The translations under genes and the position numbers were made by a program. Below the pieces are notes generated by a model, which was given only the letters and a program-made list of their open reading frames with translations, was not told the DNA's origin and did not search any database. Positions 1 to 9,921 of a stretch of 64,000 nucleotides of DNA are shown one piece after another. Every line of letters starts with the position of its first letter. Within the stretch, counting starts at the first letter, position 1. This DNA comes from Flammeovirgaceae bacterium. Lineage in GTDB: Bacteria; Bacteroidota; Bacteroidia; Cytophagales; Cyclobacteriaceae. The stretch is from positions 1-64,000 of the forward strand of contig JADJMA010000012.1 of NCBI GenBank assembly GCA_016709845.1. The letters are read 5' to 3'.

Positions 1-66
1 CTTCTCCTGGGCATTAACCGAAACTAATGCGAAGCAAAAAATGGATAACAAACCAATTCGATACAT
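1..66 (-). CDS. N-terminus of an exported protein (partial, runs off the window)
   Basis: Reading leftwards from the ATG at 66 gives 22 codons that stay open to the window edge. They form a Sec signal peptide: MYR, a hydrophobic core (IGLLSIFCFALVSV), then NAQ followed by EK. Cleavage after a short A-Q motif is typical of Bacteroidota exported proteins. The mature protein lies outside the window, so no function can be assigned. The gene is divergent from the TPR gene at 253, and the 186 bases between them must hold both promoters. I see no clear box there. Confidence 0.6.
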   Translation of the reverse strand, partial: MYRIGLLSIFCFALVSVNAQEK

Positions 67-252
67 AGCAAATTATTTGGAGATAAATCTACGATAATTG
101 TATGATCCGGTTTCAATTTTTTCTTTGGATGGTAACCTTATCCAATTCAATTACTCGTTGAGGGAATGGAGGAGTACCCTATGCCCCGGCATTCAAATTA
201 TTCATTGTCGATTAATTCTTATTAACTTGCCTCACTTAGAAAAATCGATAAC

Positions 253-1353
253 ATGAAACACCTTATCCTTCTCTTGTTTTTAGTTCCTGGTATGCTGGCG
301 GCCCAAACCGATGCTGCCTTGGAGACTGCTCGAAAAAAAATGGAAGCAAGAAACTTTGCGGGTGCCAATACAGATCTTTCCAAGATTATAGAAAGCAATC
401 CTCGCAATAAAAATGCTTTCTCGCTACGAGGCCGTGCGCAGCAACCGACTTAAACTTTATGGAGCGATAGGTGGTCCACAATTTTGCCTGAAATTGATTC
501 CACCTTTGCGGAAGCGTTGAATTATAGAGGAGAATCCAAAATAAATCTGGGTGATGATGAAGGGGCTAAATCCGATCTGGATAAGGCCATTAAATTCAGT
601 CCGCGATATGCCGATGCCTACACCAATCGCGGTTTTGCCAAGTACAACATGGAAGATCTGCAGGGTTCTTATTTTGATTTTTCAAAAAGCTTTGGAGCTC
701 AGTCGCCTGATGCCGATAAGTATTTTAATCGCGGCCTGGTAAGCTGAGCTCGGTGAGTTTGTGAGCTCGATCGATGATTATACCAAAGCCATTGAGCTTG
801 ATAAAAATGACGCGAACTTGTATAACTATCGGGGCGTGGCCTTTTACAATACTTCCAATTTTGATCGGGCTATTGCGGATTATGATGAGTCTATCCGGTT
901 AGATGCGCAGGATCCTTTTAAGTATGAAAACCGCGCCCTTGCCAAAACGGCTAAAGAAGATTTAAAAGGCGCTCTGGAAGATTACGGAAAAGCTATTCAA
1001 TTGAATGATCAGGATCCGGAAACTTACAATCTGCGTGGAGTTTTGAAGCACACCATGGAAGATTACGATGGGGCTATTGCTGATTACACAAAAGCCCTTG
1101 AGCTAGATGACGTAAATCCAACCTATTACGACAACCGGGCGCTCAGCAAAACCGAAAAGAAAATTATGCTGGTGCCGTTGAAGATTACACTTTTTCTATC
1201 GAACTGTACCCCAGTGATGGAGAAACTTATTATCAGCGAGGGCTCATTAAGTTGATGATGAACAACAACTATGATGGCTGTCTTGATTTAAAACATGCGG
1301 AAGAGTTGGGCGCTTTGGAAGCACGAGCCGCGATCAAGAAGAATTGCAAGTAG
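253..1353 (+). CDS. Exported tetratricopeptide-repeat protein (frameshifted)
   Basis: The gene starts with a Sec signal peptide (MKHLILLLFLVPGMLAAQ) and continues as about ten TPR units with the usual pattern, for example NYRGVAFYNTSNFDRAIADY and YNLRGVLKHTMEDYDGAIAD. The protein is therefore a periplasmic or outer-membrane-facing helical scaffold, probably for protein-protein contacts; no enzymatic domain is visible. The frame is broken three times: a poorly readable patch at about 440-480, a shift near 745 and another near 1165. After the last one the frame reads GAVEDYTFSIELYPSDGETY and ends with KKNCK at the TAG 1351-1353. About 365 residues if repaired. The partner is unknown. Confidence 0.75.
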
Positions 1354-1366
1354 AACCAATGCATTT

Positions 1367-1412
1367 TCACGCTGAGGATGCTAAGATAAATCACGCTGAG
1401 TACACAAAGTTC
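1367..1412. repeat. Direct repeat of TCACGCTGAG in an intergenic spacer
   Basis: TCACGCTGAG occurs at 1367-1376 and again at 1391-1400, 24 bases apart, inside the 87-base gap between the TPR gene and the lipid kinase. The region around it (GATGCTAAG, GTACACAAAG) has the look of a dispersed intergenic repeat. No function can be read from it. Confidence 0.4.
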
Positions 1413-1440
1413 TATGACTTGCGCGAATAATCTTTCAAAA

Positions 1441-2345
1441 ATGAAATTGCAATCATTCTCAACGGAATCTCTAAAGGGAAAAGAAATTCTATCAAAGCAC
1501 TTCTTCCCGCATTGGAGGGTAAGTTCTCCGTTGAAGTTTTAGAAACACAATTCCCCACTCACGCACAGCAATTGGCTGCAGAGGCCGTACAAAAAAACGT
1601 AGATGTAATTATTTCGGCTGGTGGCGATGGCACATTAAATCAAGTATTAAATGGCATGATGCAGGCGGCCCCTCAACACCCATTACCCACGTTGGGATTA
1701 ATTCCACTGGGCTCGGGAAATGATTTTGCTGGCACGGCAAAAATTACCGATGACGTCCATTCTCTAATTAGTTTATTGAACACCAATCAGCCTAAGTTTA
1801 CCGATATTGGTAAAGTTGTTTGCAGAAATAAAGAGGATCATCCGGTGGTGCATTATTTTATTAACGTGTGTAGTGTTGGCATGGGGCCGGCTACTGTGCA
1901 ACGTATGGAAACGTTAGCAAAATGGTTACCGGCTGGTACGCGCTACCTCCTGGCAATTATTCAAACTTTTTTTTCTCACACTCCCGAGCAGATCGAATTA
2001 AAATCCGAACCCCTGAATTGGAAGGGCAAGGCAAGGGTTATTGCTGTTGCCAATGGGCAATCGTTTGGTCATAAAATTTATGTCGCCCCCGATGCCATAC
2101 CGGATGATGGATTGTTTGAAACATTTGTTGCAGCCGATGTCCCGCTTTTTAAGTTTCTTTTATTTCTACAACAGATTAAAGCGAAGAAAAAAATCAAGGA
2201 TGCGCGAATTATTTATTCTTCCCAAAAGATGTCCTACATCTTGAAGGTGTAGGACACCTCGCTAATAGGCTTGAAGCAGAAGGAGAGTTGATTGGGTTTC
2301 TTCCGGCAAGCATTGAAGTATGCCTCAACAAATTCGTTTTTATAG
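1441..2345 (+). CDS. YegS/DagK-family lipid kinase (frameshifted)
   Basis: This cytosolic enzyme phosphorylates a membrane lipid, usually diacylglycerol, using ATP. The kinase signature GGDGTLNQVLNGMM and the second motif IPLGSGNDFAG are intact. The best start is the ATG at 1441. One missing A after ATGAAA puts the following IAIILNGISKGKRN in another frame, and no other start codon fits. A second shift at about 2218 leads into PKDVLHLEGVGHLANRLEAE and GELIGFLPASIEV, the normal C-terminal strand of the family. The true stop is uncertain; a TAG at 2343-2345 fits if one more base is lost. A 27-base palindrome (2230-2256) lies inside the coding part and supplies the KDVLHLEGVGH residues. About 300 residues, the usual length. 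Confidence 0.8.
2230..2256. repeat. Near-perfect 27-nt palindrome inside the lipid kinase gene
   Basis: The arms are TGTCCTACATCTT and AAGGTGTAGGACA around one central G. Twelve of 13 positions pair by Watson-Crick rules and the last is a G-T wobble. A second copy of the same element sits at 12350-12377 between two convergent genes. In the kinase it is read in frame as coding sequence. Confidence 0.6.
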
Positions 2346-2350
2346 AAAAT

Positions 2351-2392
2351 AAAAAAGAGAAGCCACGCCTCACTTTTGAGACAGCCTCTTCA
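2351..2392 (-). terminator. Rho-independent terminator of the DUF5684-like gene
   Basis: On the minus strand AGAGGCTGTCTC can pair, with wobbles and a small bulge, with GAGGCGTGGCTTCT, and a run CTTTTTTATTTT follows. It lies just beyond the corrected stop at 2411, as expected for a terminator of the leftward gene. Confidence 0.5.
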
Positions 2393-2410
2393 AGACGCTC
2401 TAACGTGCTT

Positions 2411-2786
2411 TTAAGACTTTTGCGGTCCCAGATACTTGGCATCATCAAACCCAGTATAAGAAGCCAATTCCCAATACAAACATTAAGATTGTTGTGCCAA
2501 CACCCTTACCAAAACTAAGAGATAAGTTGTGGTAAATAATAACTGCAATAATGATGTTAACAAAAGGAATCAGAAACAAAAAAAGCCACCAACCTGGTTT
2601 ACCAACAATTTCCAGTAAAACGAAAAGGTTATAAATTGGAATGATAGCAGCCCAACCGGGCTTCCCGGCCTTTTCAAAAATCTTCCAAATCGCAACGATT
2701 ATTATTACAGCAAATGCCAGATAGAAAATGCCCATAACGCCAAAGGCTGCGGCAAGGCCAGAGGATCCAGTTTCGTACTCTTCCAT
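2411..2786 (-). CDS. Small DUF5684-like integral membrane protein (frameshifted at the end)
   Basis: About 125 residues with four predicted membrane segments. The signature is a repeated AGKPGW/VGKPGWW motif around IIPIYNLFVLLEIV, as in the DUF5684-type family often found as stand-alone membrane proteins in Bacteroidota. The frame as given stops at 2445 (GFLYWV). One extra base near 2455 restores TGFDDAKYLGPQKS and a TAA at 2411-2413, which matches the usual family ending with a conserved DAKY-like motif. The biochemical role is unknown. The ATG at 2786 is the only good start, and a terminator hairpin follows the corrected stop. Confidence 0.65.
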
Positions 2787-2894
2787 GGTGTGGTAAGTTT
2801 AGGTTTAGGAATTTATTTAAGGTTAGGTTAACTAAAAATAGAAAAATGATTTGAAGAGACCAACCTTTCTCTACTTTTACTAAAACCCAATACT

Positions 2895-3421
2895 TTGAAT
2901 ACCCGATTAGAGCAACTATTTGACGACCTGGAAGTGCAGCGGGAAGAATTGCTCCAGGAACTAAAACAGGTTTCTACGGAAGTTCTCCAAAAACACCCGG
3001 CAGGAAAATGGTCGACCGCACAAGTGCTTGCACACCTCATTACATCCGAGCAACTCTCTGTCGCCTATCTAAACAAGAAAATATTGGGCATTGAAACCAC
3101 ACAAAATACCGGACTCGTTGACGAAATTAAGATGATTACTCTTATGATCTCGCAGCGGCTTCCGTTTAAATTTAAGGCCCCGCGCATGGTGGTTGATAAA
3201 ACGCCAACTTATGATACCATGGATCAAATAATTTTAGCGTGGGACAACGCGCGTGTTGAATTAAAGGCGGTTTAGAAAAATTCCAGGACAACCAAATGAA
3301 ATGCAAAATTTATAAGCACCCTATTGCGGGCATGCTCAATATTCAGCAGGCATTGAGGTTTTTTGGCGAACATATAACCCATCATACACCGCAGATAAAA
3401 AACCTGTTGAAGCAGAATTAA
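2895..3421 (+). CDS. DinB-family protein (frameshifted)
   Basis: The DinB fold is a four-helix bundle that usually binds a divalent metal with three histidines. Bacteroidota members are often hypothetical thiol-dependent transferases. Here LAHLITSEQL carries the first histidine and FFGEHITHHTPQI carries the other two. The frame breaks near 3268, where KAV meets a stop. Inserting one base joins LEKFQDNQMKCKIYKHPIAG and runs to the TAA at 3419-3421, giving about 175 residues, a normal length. The start appears to be TTG at 2895, because no ATG is in frame before the conserved part. The substrate cannot be told from sequence. Confidence 0.7.
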
Positions 3422-3466
3422 ATTTTGCTCATTTTTCAAGTTCCAATTTTAGCACTAAACATACTT

Positions 3467-5996
3467 ATGAAGAAAATCCTATTCCTCAGTCTCGCGCTGT
3501 TATTCACCCTTTGCTCTTTCGCTCAAACTAAAATTCAATCTCCGGATGAATTTTTAGGATACGAGTTGGGCGATCACTTTACCCGTCATCACAGGGTAGT
3601 GGAGTACTTTAACTATGTAGATGAGTTGTCGCCAACGGTAAAGGTTACTCAATATGGTGAAACCAACGAGCTTCGCCCTTTGATCTATGCGATTGTGGCC
3701 TCGCCCGAAAACTTTGCCAACCTGGATAAGATCCGGGAGGATAATTTGAAAAGAGCCGGTGCCTTGGATGGTTCGCCATCAGCGAATAAAGTGGCCATTG
3801 TTTGGTTAAGCTATAACGTTCATGGTAATGAAGCCAGTTCGACAGAAGCTGCCATGAAAACTCTTTACGAATTGGTTAATCCAGCCAACACAAAAACTAA
3901 AGAGTGGTTAAAAAATACAGTCGTTATTATGGATCCCTGCATTAATCCCGATGGTCGCGATCGCTACGCAAATTTTATAATCAATACGGAAATTCTCCAG
4001 CCAACTCAAGCGGAGATGCTAAAGAACATCGCGAACCCTGGCCAGGCGGAAGAGCCAATCATTATTTATTCGATTTAAATCGCGGCTGGGCATGGCTTAC
4101 AAAAGAATCAAAAGCGAGAATCAAAATCTATAACGAATGGCTTCCACACGTGCATGTTGATTTTCATGAACAAGCTATAACAACCCGTACTACTTTGCTC
4201 CGGCCGCAGAGCCTTACCATGAAGTGATCAGCAACTGGCAGCGCGAATTTCAAACCATGATTGGAAGAAACAATGCGAAGTACTTTGATGAACAAGGTTG
4301 GCTTTACTTCACCAAAGAAGTTTTTGATTTATACTATCCGAGCTATGGCGATACGTATCCCACATATAGTGGCGCTATTGGTATGACCTTTGAACAAGGC
4401 GGTGGTGGTTTTGGTGGACTAAGCATTACAACGCGTGAAGGCGATCCGCTTACACTGAAAGACAGATTAACACATCATTATACAACAGGCTTATCGACTA
4501 TTGAGATTACTTCTCAGAACGCAGCTAAAGTTGTGGACGAGTTTGAAAAATATGCTAAAGAAAACACCAACAACCCCTCACCTTACAAAACGTATGTTAT
4601 TAAAGGCGATAACAACGCTGACAAAATCAACCAGCTAACGAAATGGTTGGATAGTCACCTGATTAAGTATGGCCATCCTTCAGCTGGCAAAACTTCGCGT
4701 GGATTTGATTATCAAAGCCAAACAACAACAAGTGTTAATGTAAGCGCTGAAGATATTGTTATTAATGTTTATCAACCTAAGTCGCGATTTATTACAACGC
4801 TGTTTGAGCCGCAATCAAAATTGCCAGACTCTGCCACCTATGATATTACAGCATGGAACTTAATGTATAATTATAACTTGAAAGGCTATGCATTAAACGA
4901 ACGTATCAACCCGGCCAAAGCATATCAACCAAAAACAGTTGATAATGCTTCTGTGGCTGCAAAGCCGTATGCCTATATTTTTAAATATGAGTCGCTTCGC
5001 GATGTTGAGTTTTTGGCTGCATTGCTGAACAAAAAAGTTAAAGTGCGTTCAAGCGAAAAAGCATTTACCCTTGCAGGGCAAGCTTTTGAACCGGGCACAC
5101 TAATCGTTACGCGTAGAAACAATGAAAGCATGGCTGATTTTGATTCAGCTATCAAAGCGCTGGCCACAGAAAAAGGAAGAAAGATTTATACCACCACCAC
5201 GGGCTTTGTTGACAAAGGAAAAGATTTTGGATCGGGATCTGTTCCCTTTTTAAAAGCGCCTAACGTGGCTGTTTTATTTGGTGATCAAACAGCGTCACTT
5301 AATGCCGGTGAGATCTGGTCGTTCTTTGAACAAGAACTTCACTACCCAATCACACAAATTGGAACAGACTATTTCAAGTCGGTAGAGCTGAGCAAGTATG
5401 ACGTGTTGATTGTGCCCGAAGGTCGCTATCGCATGTTTGATGAAAGTACATTGAGTGACATTTCAACGTGGGTATCAGGAGGTGGACGATTGATTGTGAT
5501 AGCCGGTGCACTGAATTCATTCGCTGATAAAAAAGGATTTGGTTTAAAAACCTATGCGAGTGACGAGGATAAGAAAGATGCAGAAAAGAAAGAAAAGGAA
5601 TTAAAAGAGAAAGAGGTATTGGCACAGTATGAAGATGCCCAGCGCAATCAACTTCCTGATGCGATCAGTGGTGCCATTTATAAAGTTACCCTGGATAAAT
5701 CGCACCCGCTTGCTTTTGGTTTGAAAGAAGGTTATTACACCTTAAAAACAAACGAACTTCATTACGCATACATGCAAGATGCGTGGAATGTTGGCGTGAT
5801 TAAGGGAGCCGCCAAACCGGTTCAGGGTTTTGCCGGTTATCGAATCAATAAAAAAATGAGTAACACACTTGTGTTTGGTGTAGAACAAAAAGGAAGAGGC
5901 AATGTTGTGTACATGATTGACAACCCGTTGTTCCGCACGTTCTGGGAAAGTGGTAAGATGATGTTTTCAAATGCTGTGTTTATGGTAGGGCAATAA
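3467..5996 (+). CDS. Secreted M14-family zinc carboxypeptidase (frameshifted)
   Basis: A large peptidase (about 840 residues) with a Sec signal peptide from the ATG at 3467 (MKKILFLSLALLFTLCSFAQ). The zinc site is visible: NVHGNEASS supplies His and Glu, HVHVDFHEQ supplies the third His, and YSGAIGMTFEQGG carries the likely catalytic Glu. The second half (DVLIVPEGRYRMFDESTLSD, VSGGGRLIVIAGAL) resembles a GATase-like fold often attached to these enzymes. It probably trims peptides in the periplasm or outside the cell. Two shifts, near 3975 and 4180, break the frame; between them the sequence reads YNQYGNSPANSSGDAKEHRE and NHYLFDLNRGWAWLTKES, normal for the family. All catalytic residues survive, so the enzyme is probably functional in the real genome. 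Confidence 0.8.
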
Positions 5997-6005
5997 GGGT
6001 TACTA

Positions 6006-6068
6006 TTAACCACAGAGAGCACAGAGATTTCATTTGAGCATCGAGACCTCTGTGTGCTCTGTGGTTAA
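6006..6068. terminator. Long inverted repeat between convergent genes, probable two-way terminator
   Basis: TTAACCACAGAGAGCACAGA at 6006-6025 is matched by the reverse complement of TGTGTGCTCTGTGGTTAA ending at 6068, with a few mismatches and a loop of about 19 bases. It lies exactly between the ends of the carboxypeptidase (+) and the aminotransferase (-). The CACAGAG-type sequence also looks like a dispersed intergenic repeat. Confidence 0.5.
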
Positions 6069-6083
6069 TTTTGAATGTGACTT

Positions 6084-7233
6084 CTAATTTAGTAAAGTCG
6101 TTAACTCCTTAATAAACGTATCAATATCTTTTTTAGAGACAAACATGTGGCAGGATATGCGTATGGCGTTATGCTGAGTAAGAAGTTTCACAATGATATC
6201 GCGATCCTTCATCTTACTATAAATTTCAGAATTCTTTGCGGTATCCAACGAGAAACTAACAATACCTGAAGACAGAGCGCTGCTCTCAGGACTAATTACT
6301 TTAAGACCTTTCAATTTCTTCAACTCAGCGAGGCAATAGTTTCTTAGCTGCAAAGTCCGTTGTTGAATTTTATCTGTGCCTATCCTTTTGTGAAAATCAA
6401 GCGCTAATCCTAACCCAATGATAGTAGAAACATTTCGGGTACCTGAAGAAGCCGAGTAAGCCGTTAAGCCTGAAAACATAAATACAGGTTGCACCAATTC
6501 CTGAAATTCTTTTCTAATAAAAAGAAAGCCCGGGTGCCTGGGCTCCATCTGCAATTAAATAAATTCCATTAGGTCTGGTGATTTTTGTTATTTCGGCAAA
6601 GGGCATCAGCATGCCTGTGATTGTATTCACATGACTTAGCATCAGCAGTTTTGTTTTTGGTGTAATTTCTTTCTTGATGCCCTCCACGATTTCAATCACA
6701 CTGTTGCCTGGTAGGGGAAGTTCAATTTTTTTTAAAACTGCTCCTTTGGTCTTTACTAAAAAATCCAGCCCCACTTCTCCACCACCATGTTCAAGAGTGG
6801 TTGTGATTATTTCGTCCCCTGCTTCAAGCTTAAAAGATTGAGCAATCAGGTTAAATCCTTCAGTGGTGTTTCGTGTCAACACAATTTCATCTACCTCTGC
6901 ATGAATGAAGTCAGCCACTTTCTTTCGAACTAATTCCATTTGATTACCTAATGGTCCCCAGTTTTCACCTACCGGATTTGATTCCAACTGACGCGTAGTT
7001 GTGTGCATGCCGTCAATTACATCAAGGGGACTGGGCCCAAGGCTTCCCGTGTTCAGATAAATCCGTTTGTCTGGGATAAGTAATTGCTTTCTGACCATGG
7101 CAAACAATTCGTCATCGTTAGTTGCCTTTTCAAAATCAATAGTTTCCTCTTTTGTGAATCCACTATTCAGCAAAGAGATAGAGCCTCCTGCAAACAGGCT
7201 TGCTGTTTTTATAAACTTTCTGCGTGATGACAT
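6084..7233 (-). pseudogene. Class V aminotransferase with Tat-type leader, PLP-lysine region deleted
   Basis: The first 30 residues contain SSRRKFIKTASLFAGG, a twin-arginine-like leader. The rest matches class V PLP enzymes of the isopenicillin-N-epimerase/cysteine-desulfurase type: TRNTTEGFNLIAQSF, TTTLEHGGGEVGLDF, LSHVNTITGML, ADGAQAPG and SASSGTRNVST. In intact relatives about 35-40 residues, including the PLP-binding lysine in a GHKW-like motif, separate DGAQAPG from FLFIRKEF. Here the two are directly adjacent and also in different frames (near 6540). As written the gene cannot make an active enzyme. Either the organism carries a deletion or bases were lost in assembly. The start is the ATG at 7233, giving a clean leader. 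Confidence 0.75.
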
Positions 7234-7258
7234 AATTCCTTCTATTAACCTTAACAAA

Positions 7259-8304
7259 TTAAACCTTTAGCCCCACCTTCAAGCAATTATCCTTTTTGTT
7301 TGCAAAAATGTCATAGCCTCTTTCCCCTTCGGATAATGATATGCGATGTGTTATGATAGATGTAAAATCATACTTCTTATTTTGCACCATGGGCACCAAT
7401 TCTTTCATCATAAAACGAGCCGGGCAACGCCCTACTTTGTAAGTAAGGTTTTTATCATAAGCCTGGGTAGGCGAAAAGCCAGATGTTGATCGGTACAAAC
7501 TCCCACAGCCGAAATAATTCCACCCGGCCGCACAAGGTCATACGCTAATTTATTGCTTGCTGAATTTCCAACCGCTTCCAATACCGCATCAGCACCCCGG
7601 CCTTCATTCGCTGCCTTAATGATTTCTAACGGATTTTCTGCGGAAGCATTTACTGCAATAGCTCCAAACTGTTTTGCTCGCTCAAGTCGCTCAGGTATTG
7701 TGTCAATCGCATACACTTTTTCAGCTCCGTATTCGATGGCTCCAAGAATGGCCATCAAGCCAACAGGTCCGCATCCAACAACCGCATAACTATTTTTTGG
7801 TTTTATCTCGGCTTGCTTAGCGCAAAAAAATCCGGTTGACAAAATATCGCCTAAGAATAAAGCTTCTTCCGTGGTAACCCCTTCCGGAATTTCCATCAAC
7901 GTGCTATCGGCCATGGGTACCCGAACAAATTCTGCCTGACCACCCTGCAAGCCTTTTTCCTTTTCGCGCCAGCCATATAATTGGCCATGAATGCAACGGC
8001 AGGTTAACCCGATGTTGCAATAGAAACAATTACCACAATTGGTTGTAAACGGACTCATCACGTGATTTCCGATGCGTAAAGTCTTGACATCTTTTCCAAC
8101 AGCAACTACTTCCCCCACAAACTCGTGCCCCATAGCTGTGCCATGATCAAGGCCTTTCTCATGTTCATAATACGCATGTAAGTCCGATCCGCAAATAGCG
8201 CACAGCGTAACTTTTACAATTACATCGGTTGGCAATATAATTCCCGGATCGGGAATAGATTCGAAACGAATTGTTTCCTTGCCGTGAAAGGTTAGCGCTT
8301 TCAT
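7259..8304 (-). CDS. Zinc-dependent alcohol dehydrogenase (MDR family, frameshifted)
   Basis: A medium-chain dehydrogenase that oxidises an alcohol with NAD(P). The catalytic zinc ligands are in AICGSDLHAY and MGHEFVGEVV, the structural zinc cysteines in NCGNCFYCNIGLTCRC, and the Rossmann motif in VVGCGPVGLMAILG. The length and the Cys-rich lobe resemble Tdh- or formaldehyde-dehydrogenase-like members; the substrate is not certain. One shift near 7490 separates the C-terminal part (TYKVGRCPARFMMKELVPMV, SEGERGYDIF). The ATG at 8302-8304 overlaps the stop of the upstream kinase gene by one base (TAATG), so the two genes are probably co-transcribed and translationally coupled. Confidence 0.8.
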
Positions 8305-8954
8305 TAACTAAACAAGCTGTTCAGTTCCAGCTCAATTTTTCCTACGATAAATGAAAAGTCTTCTATGTTCTCTACAAAATCCATATTATTAACATCGATC
8401 GTTAACAGCTTACCTTGCGTGTACCCGCTAATCCATTTTTCGTAATGCTCATTCAGCGTGCGTAGGTAATCAAGCTTAATGTTAAACTCATAATCGCGGT
8501 TGCGCTTTTGAATTTGTTGAACCAGTTTAGGAATGTCGGCCTTAAGGTAAATGAGAAGATCGGGCGGTTGAACAAAACTGATCATCGAATTATAAATATC
8601 GAGATAGCTTGAGTAATCGCGGTCATTAATATGCCCACTTTTATGGAGGTTAGCAGCAAAGATGTGTGCATCTTCATAAATGGTTCGATCCTGAATAATG
8701 GTTTTATCGCTTTCGCGGATTTGCCGCACCTGATTAAATCTACTGTTGAGAAAATAGATCTGGAGATGGAATGCCCAGCGCGTCATATCATCATAAAAAT
8801 CACGTAAGTACGGATTGTGATCGACCGACTCATAAAGTGGATTCCAGCCATAGTGTTTAGACAGTTTTTCTGCTAAGGTGGTTTTACCCGACCCGATGTT
8901 ACCGGCTACGGCTATGTGTTTAGGTTGTGATGACACAGAGGAAAATTTAGACAC
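8304..8954 (-). CDS. Deoxynucleoside kinase (dNK family)
   Basis: Phosphorylates deoxynucleosides (typically dA, dC or dG) for nucleotide salvage in the cytosol. The P-loop GNIGSGKTTLAEKL, the DRTIYEDAHIF motif (counterpart of the DRS motif) and the lid-region arginines in QIQKRNRDYEFN are present. 216 residues, intact, the usual length for single-domain bacterial dNKs. The ATG at 8954 gives an 11-residue leader before the conserved KHIAVAGN, which is common. The region just upstream is suspicious because a headless gldB begins only about 5 bases away on the other strand; the promoter may be missing from this assembly. Confidence 0.85.
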   Translation of the reverse strand: MSKFSSVSSQPKHIAVAGNIGSGKTTLAEKLSKHYGWNPLYESVDHNPYLRDFYDDMTRWAFHLQIYFLNSRFNQVRQIRESDKTIIQDRTIYEDAHIFAANLHKSGHINDRDYSSYLDIYNSMISFVQPPDLLIYLKADIPKLVQQIQKRNRDYEFNIKLDYLRTLNEHYEKWISGYTQGKLLTIDVNNMDFVENIEDFSFIVGKIELELNSLFS

Positions 8955-9823
8955 TGCCTGCGGTTAAAAGCAAGCAACAGTTAGTTGATTTCTTTTCGCG
9001 TCACACCACATTACGTGATTTTGTCTTTAACCGAAAGGCTTACCCCAACGATTCTGTATTTATCAACGAACTTTATGCGCGATTTTCGAACCCACACATT
9101 GATACCCTCTTAATTGAAACAAAAAAGGTTTATGGCGATGGGTCTTATCTGAAAGAAGAGTTTAAAAATGCTTTTACTACGCTCAAATATTATTATCCCG
9201 ATTTTCAAATACCCAAAATACAAACCATAATTACGGGATTGGAAAGCGACTTGTTTGTAAGCGACTCGCTGATTATCGTTGGGCTGGATTATTATTTAGG
9301 CACCGGTGCGCGCTACAGACCTAATATGTATGAGTATATGTTGCGCAGGTATCAGAAAAATTTCATTGTGCCCTCGGTAATGCTTTTATATGGTATTGAT
9401 GACCGATATAATAATACCGATTTAAGGGACCGAACTGTTCTAGCAGAAATGATCACATACGGGAAAGCATATTACTTTGCTAAGCATATGATGCCTTGTG
9501 TACCTGATAGTGTTTTCATCGGTTATACATCAGAAGAAATTGCCGGGGCCCGCGCCAATCAGGATATGATCTGGAAGCGGATGATTGAAGACGAAGCTTT
9601 TTTTGCAACCAGTGCACAGGTAAAGCAACGGTATATTGCTGAACGTCCAAAAACGTATGAAGTAGGCGATCAGGCACCGGGCCGGATCGGGACCTGGGTA
9701 GGTTGGCAAATCGTTAAGAAGTATGCATCTAAAAATTCGAACTTAGCGTTGCCTCAGGTTATGAGTATAAAAGATGCTAAACTAATTTTCAACGAGTCAG
9801 GTTACCGTCCTGTTGAAAAGTAA
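8950..9823 (+). CDS. gldB: Gliding-motility lipoprotein GldB, N-terminus missing
   Basis: GldB is a lipoprotein required for gliding in Flavobacterium and is widespread in Bacteroidota. Recognisable stretches are AYPNDSVFINELY, YYYPDFQIPKI, DSLIIVGLDYYLGTGARYRP, MITYGKAYYFAKHMMPC, GERP-like AERPKTYEVGDQAPGRIGTW and NESGYRP at the end. The frame is open from about 8950 but no start codon or lipoprotein signal precedes it. A TAG lies at 8947-8949 and the divergent kinase gene begins at 8954. Roughly 50-60 N-terminal codons and the spacer are absent, most simply through a deletion or assembly join here. An internal TTG at 9239 is not a credible start. Confidence 0.75.
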
Positions 9824-9921
9824 ATAACAAGTTTCCATTGCCACTCAGATAAAACACAAGGTCACCCTTCCTAATTAGGTAAACCATTTCTATCTTTCTT
9901 CACTCTTAAAATTCCTTAAGT

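Noticed and set aside
2209..2448. A minus-strand reading frame across the lipid kinase end
   Set aside because: It contains no motif, covers the terminator and overlaps conserved coding sequence of two real genes.
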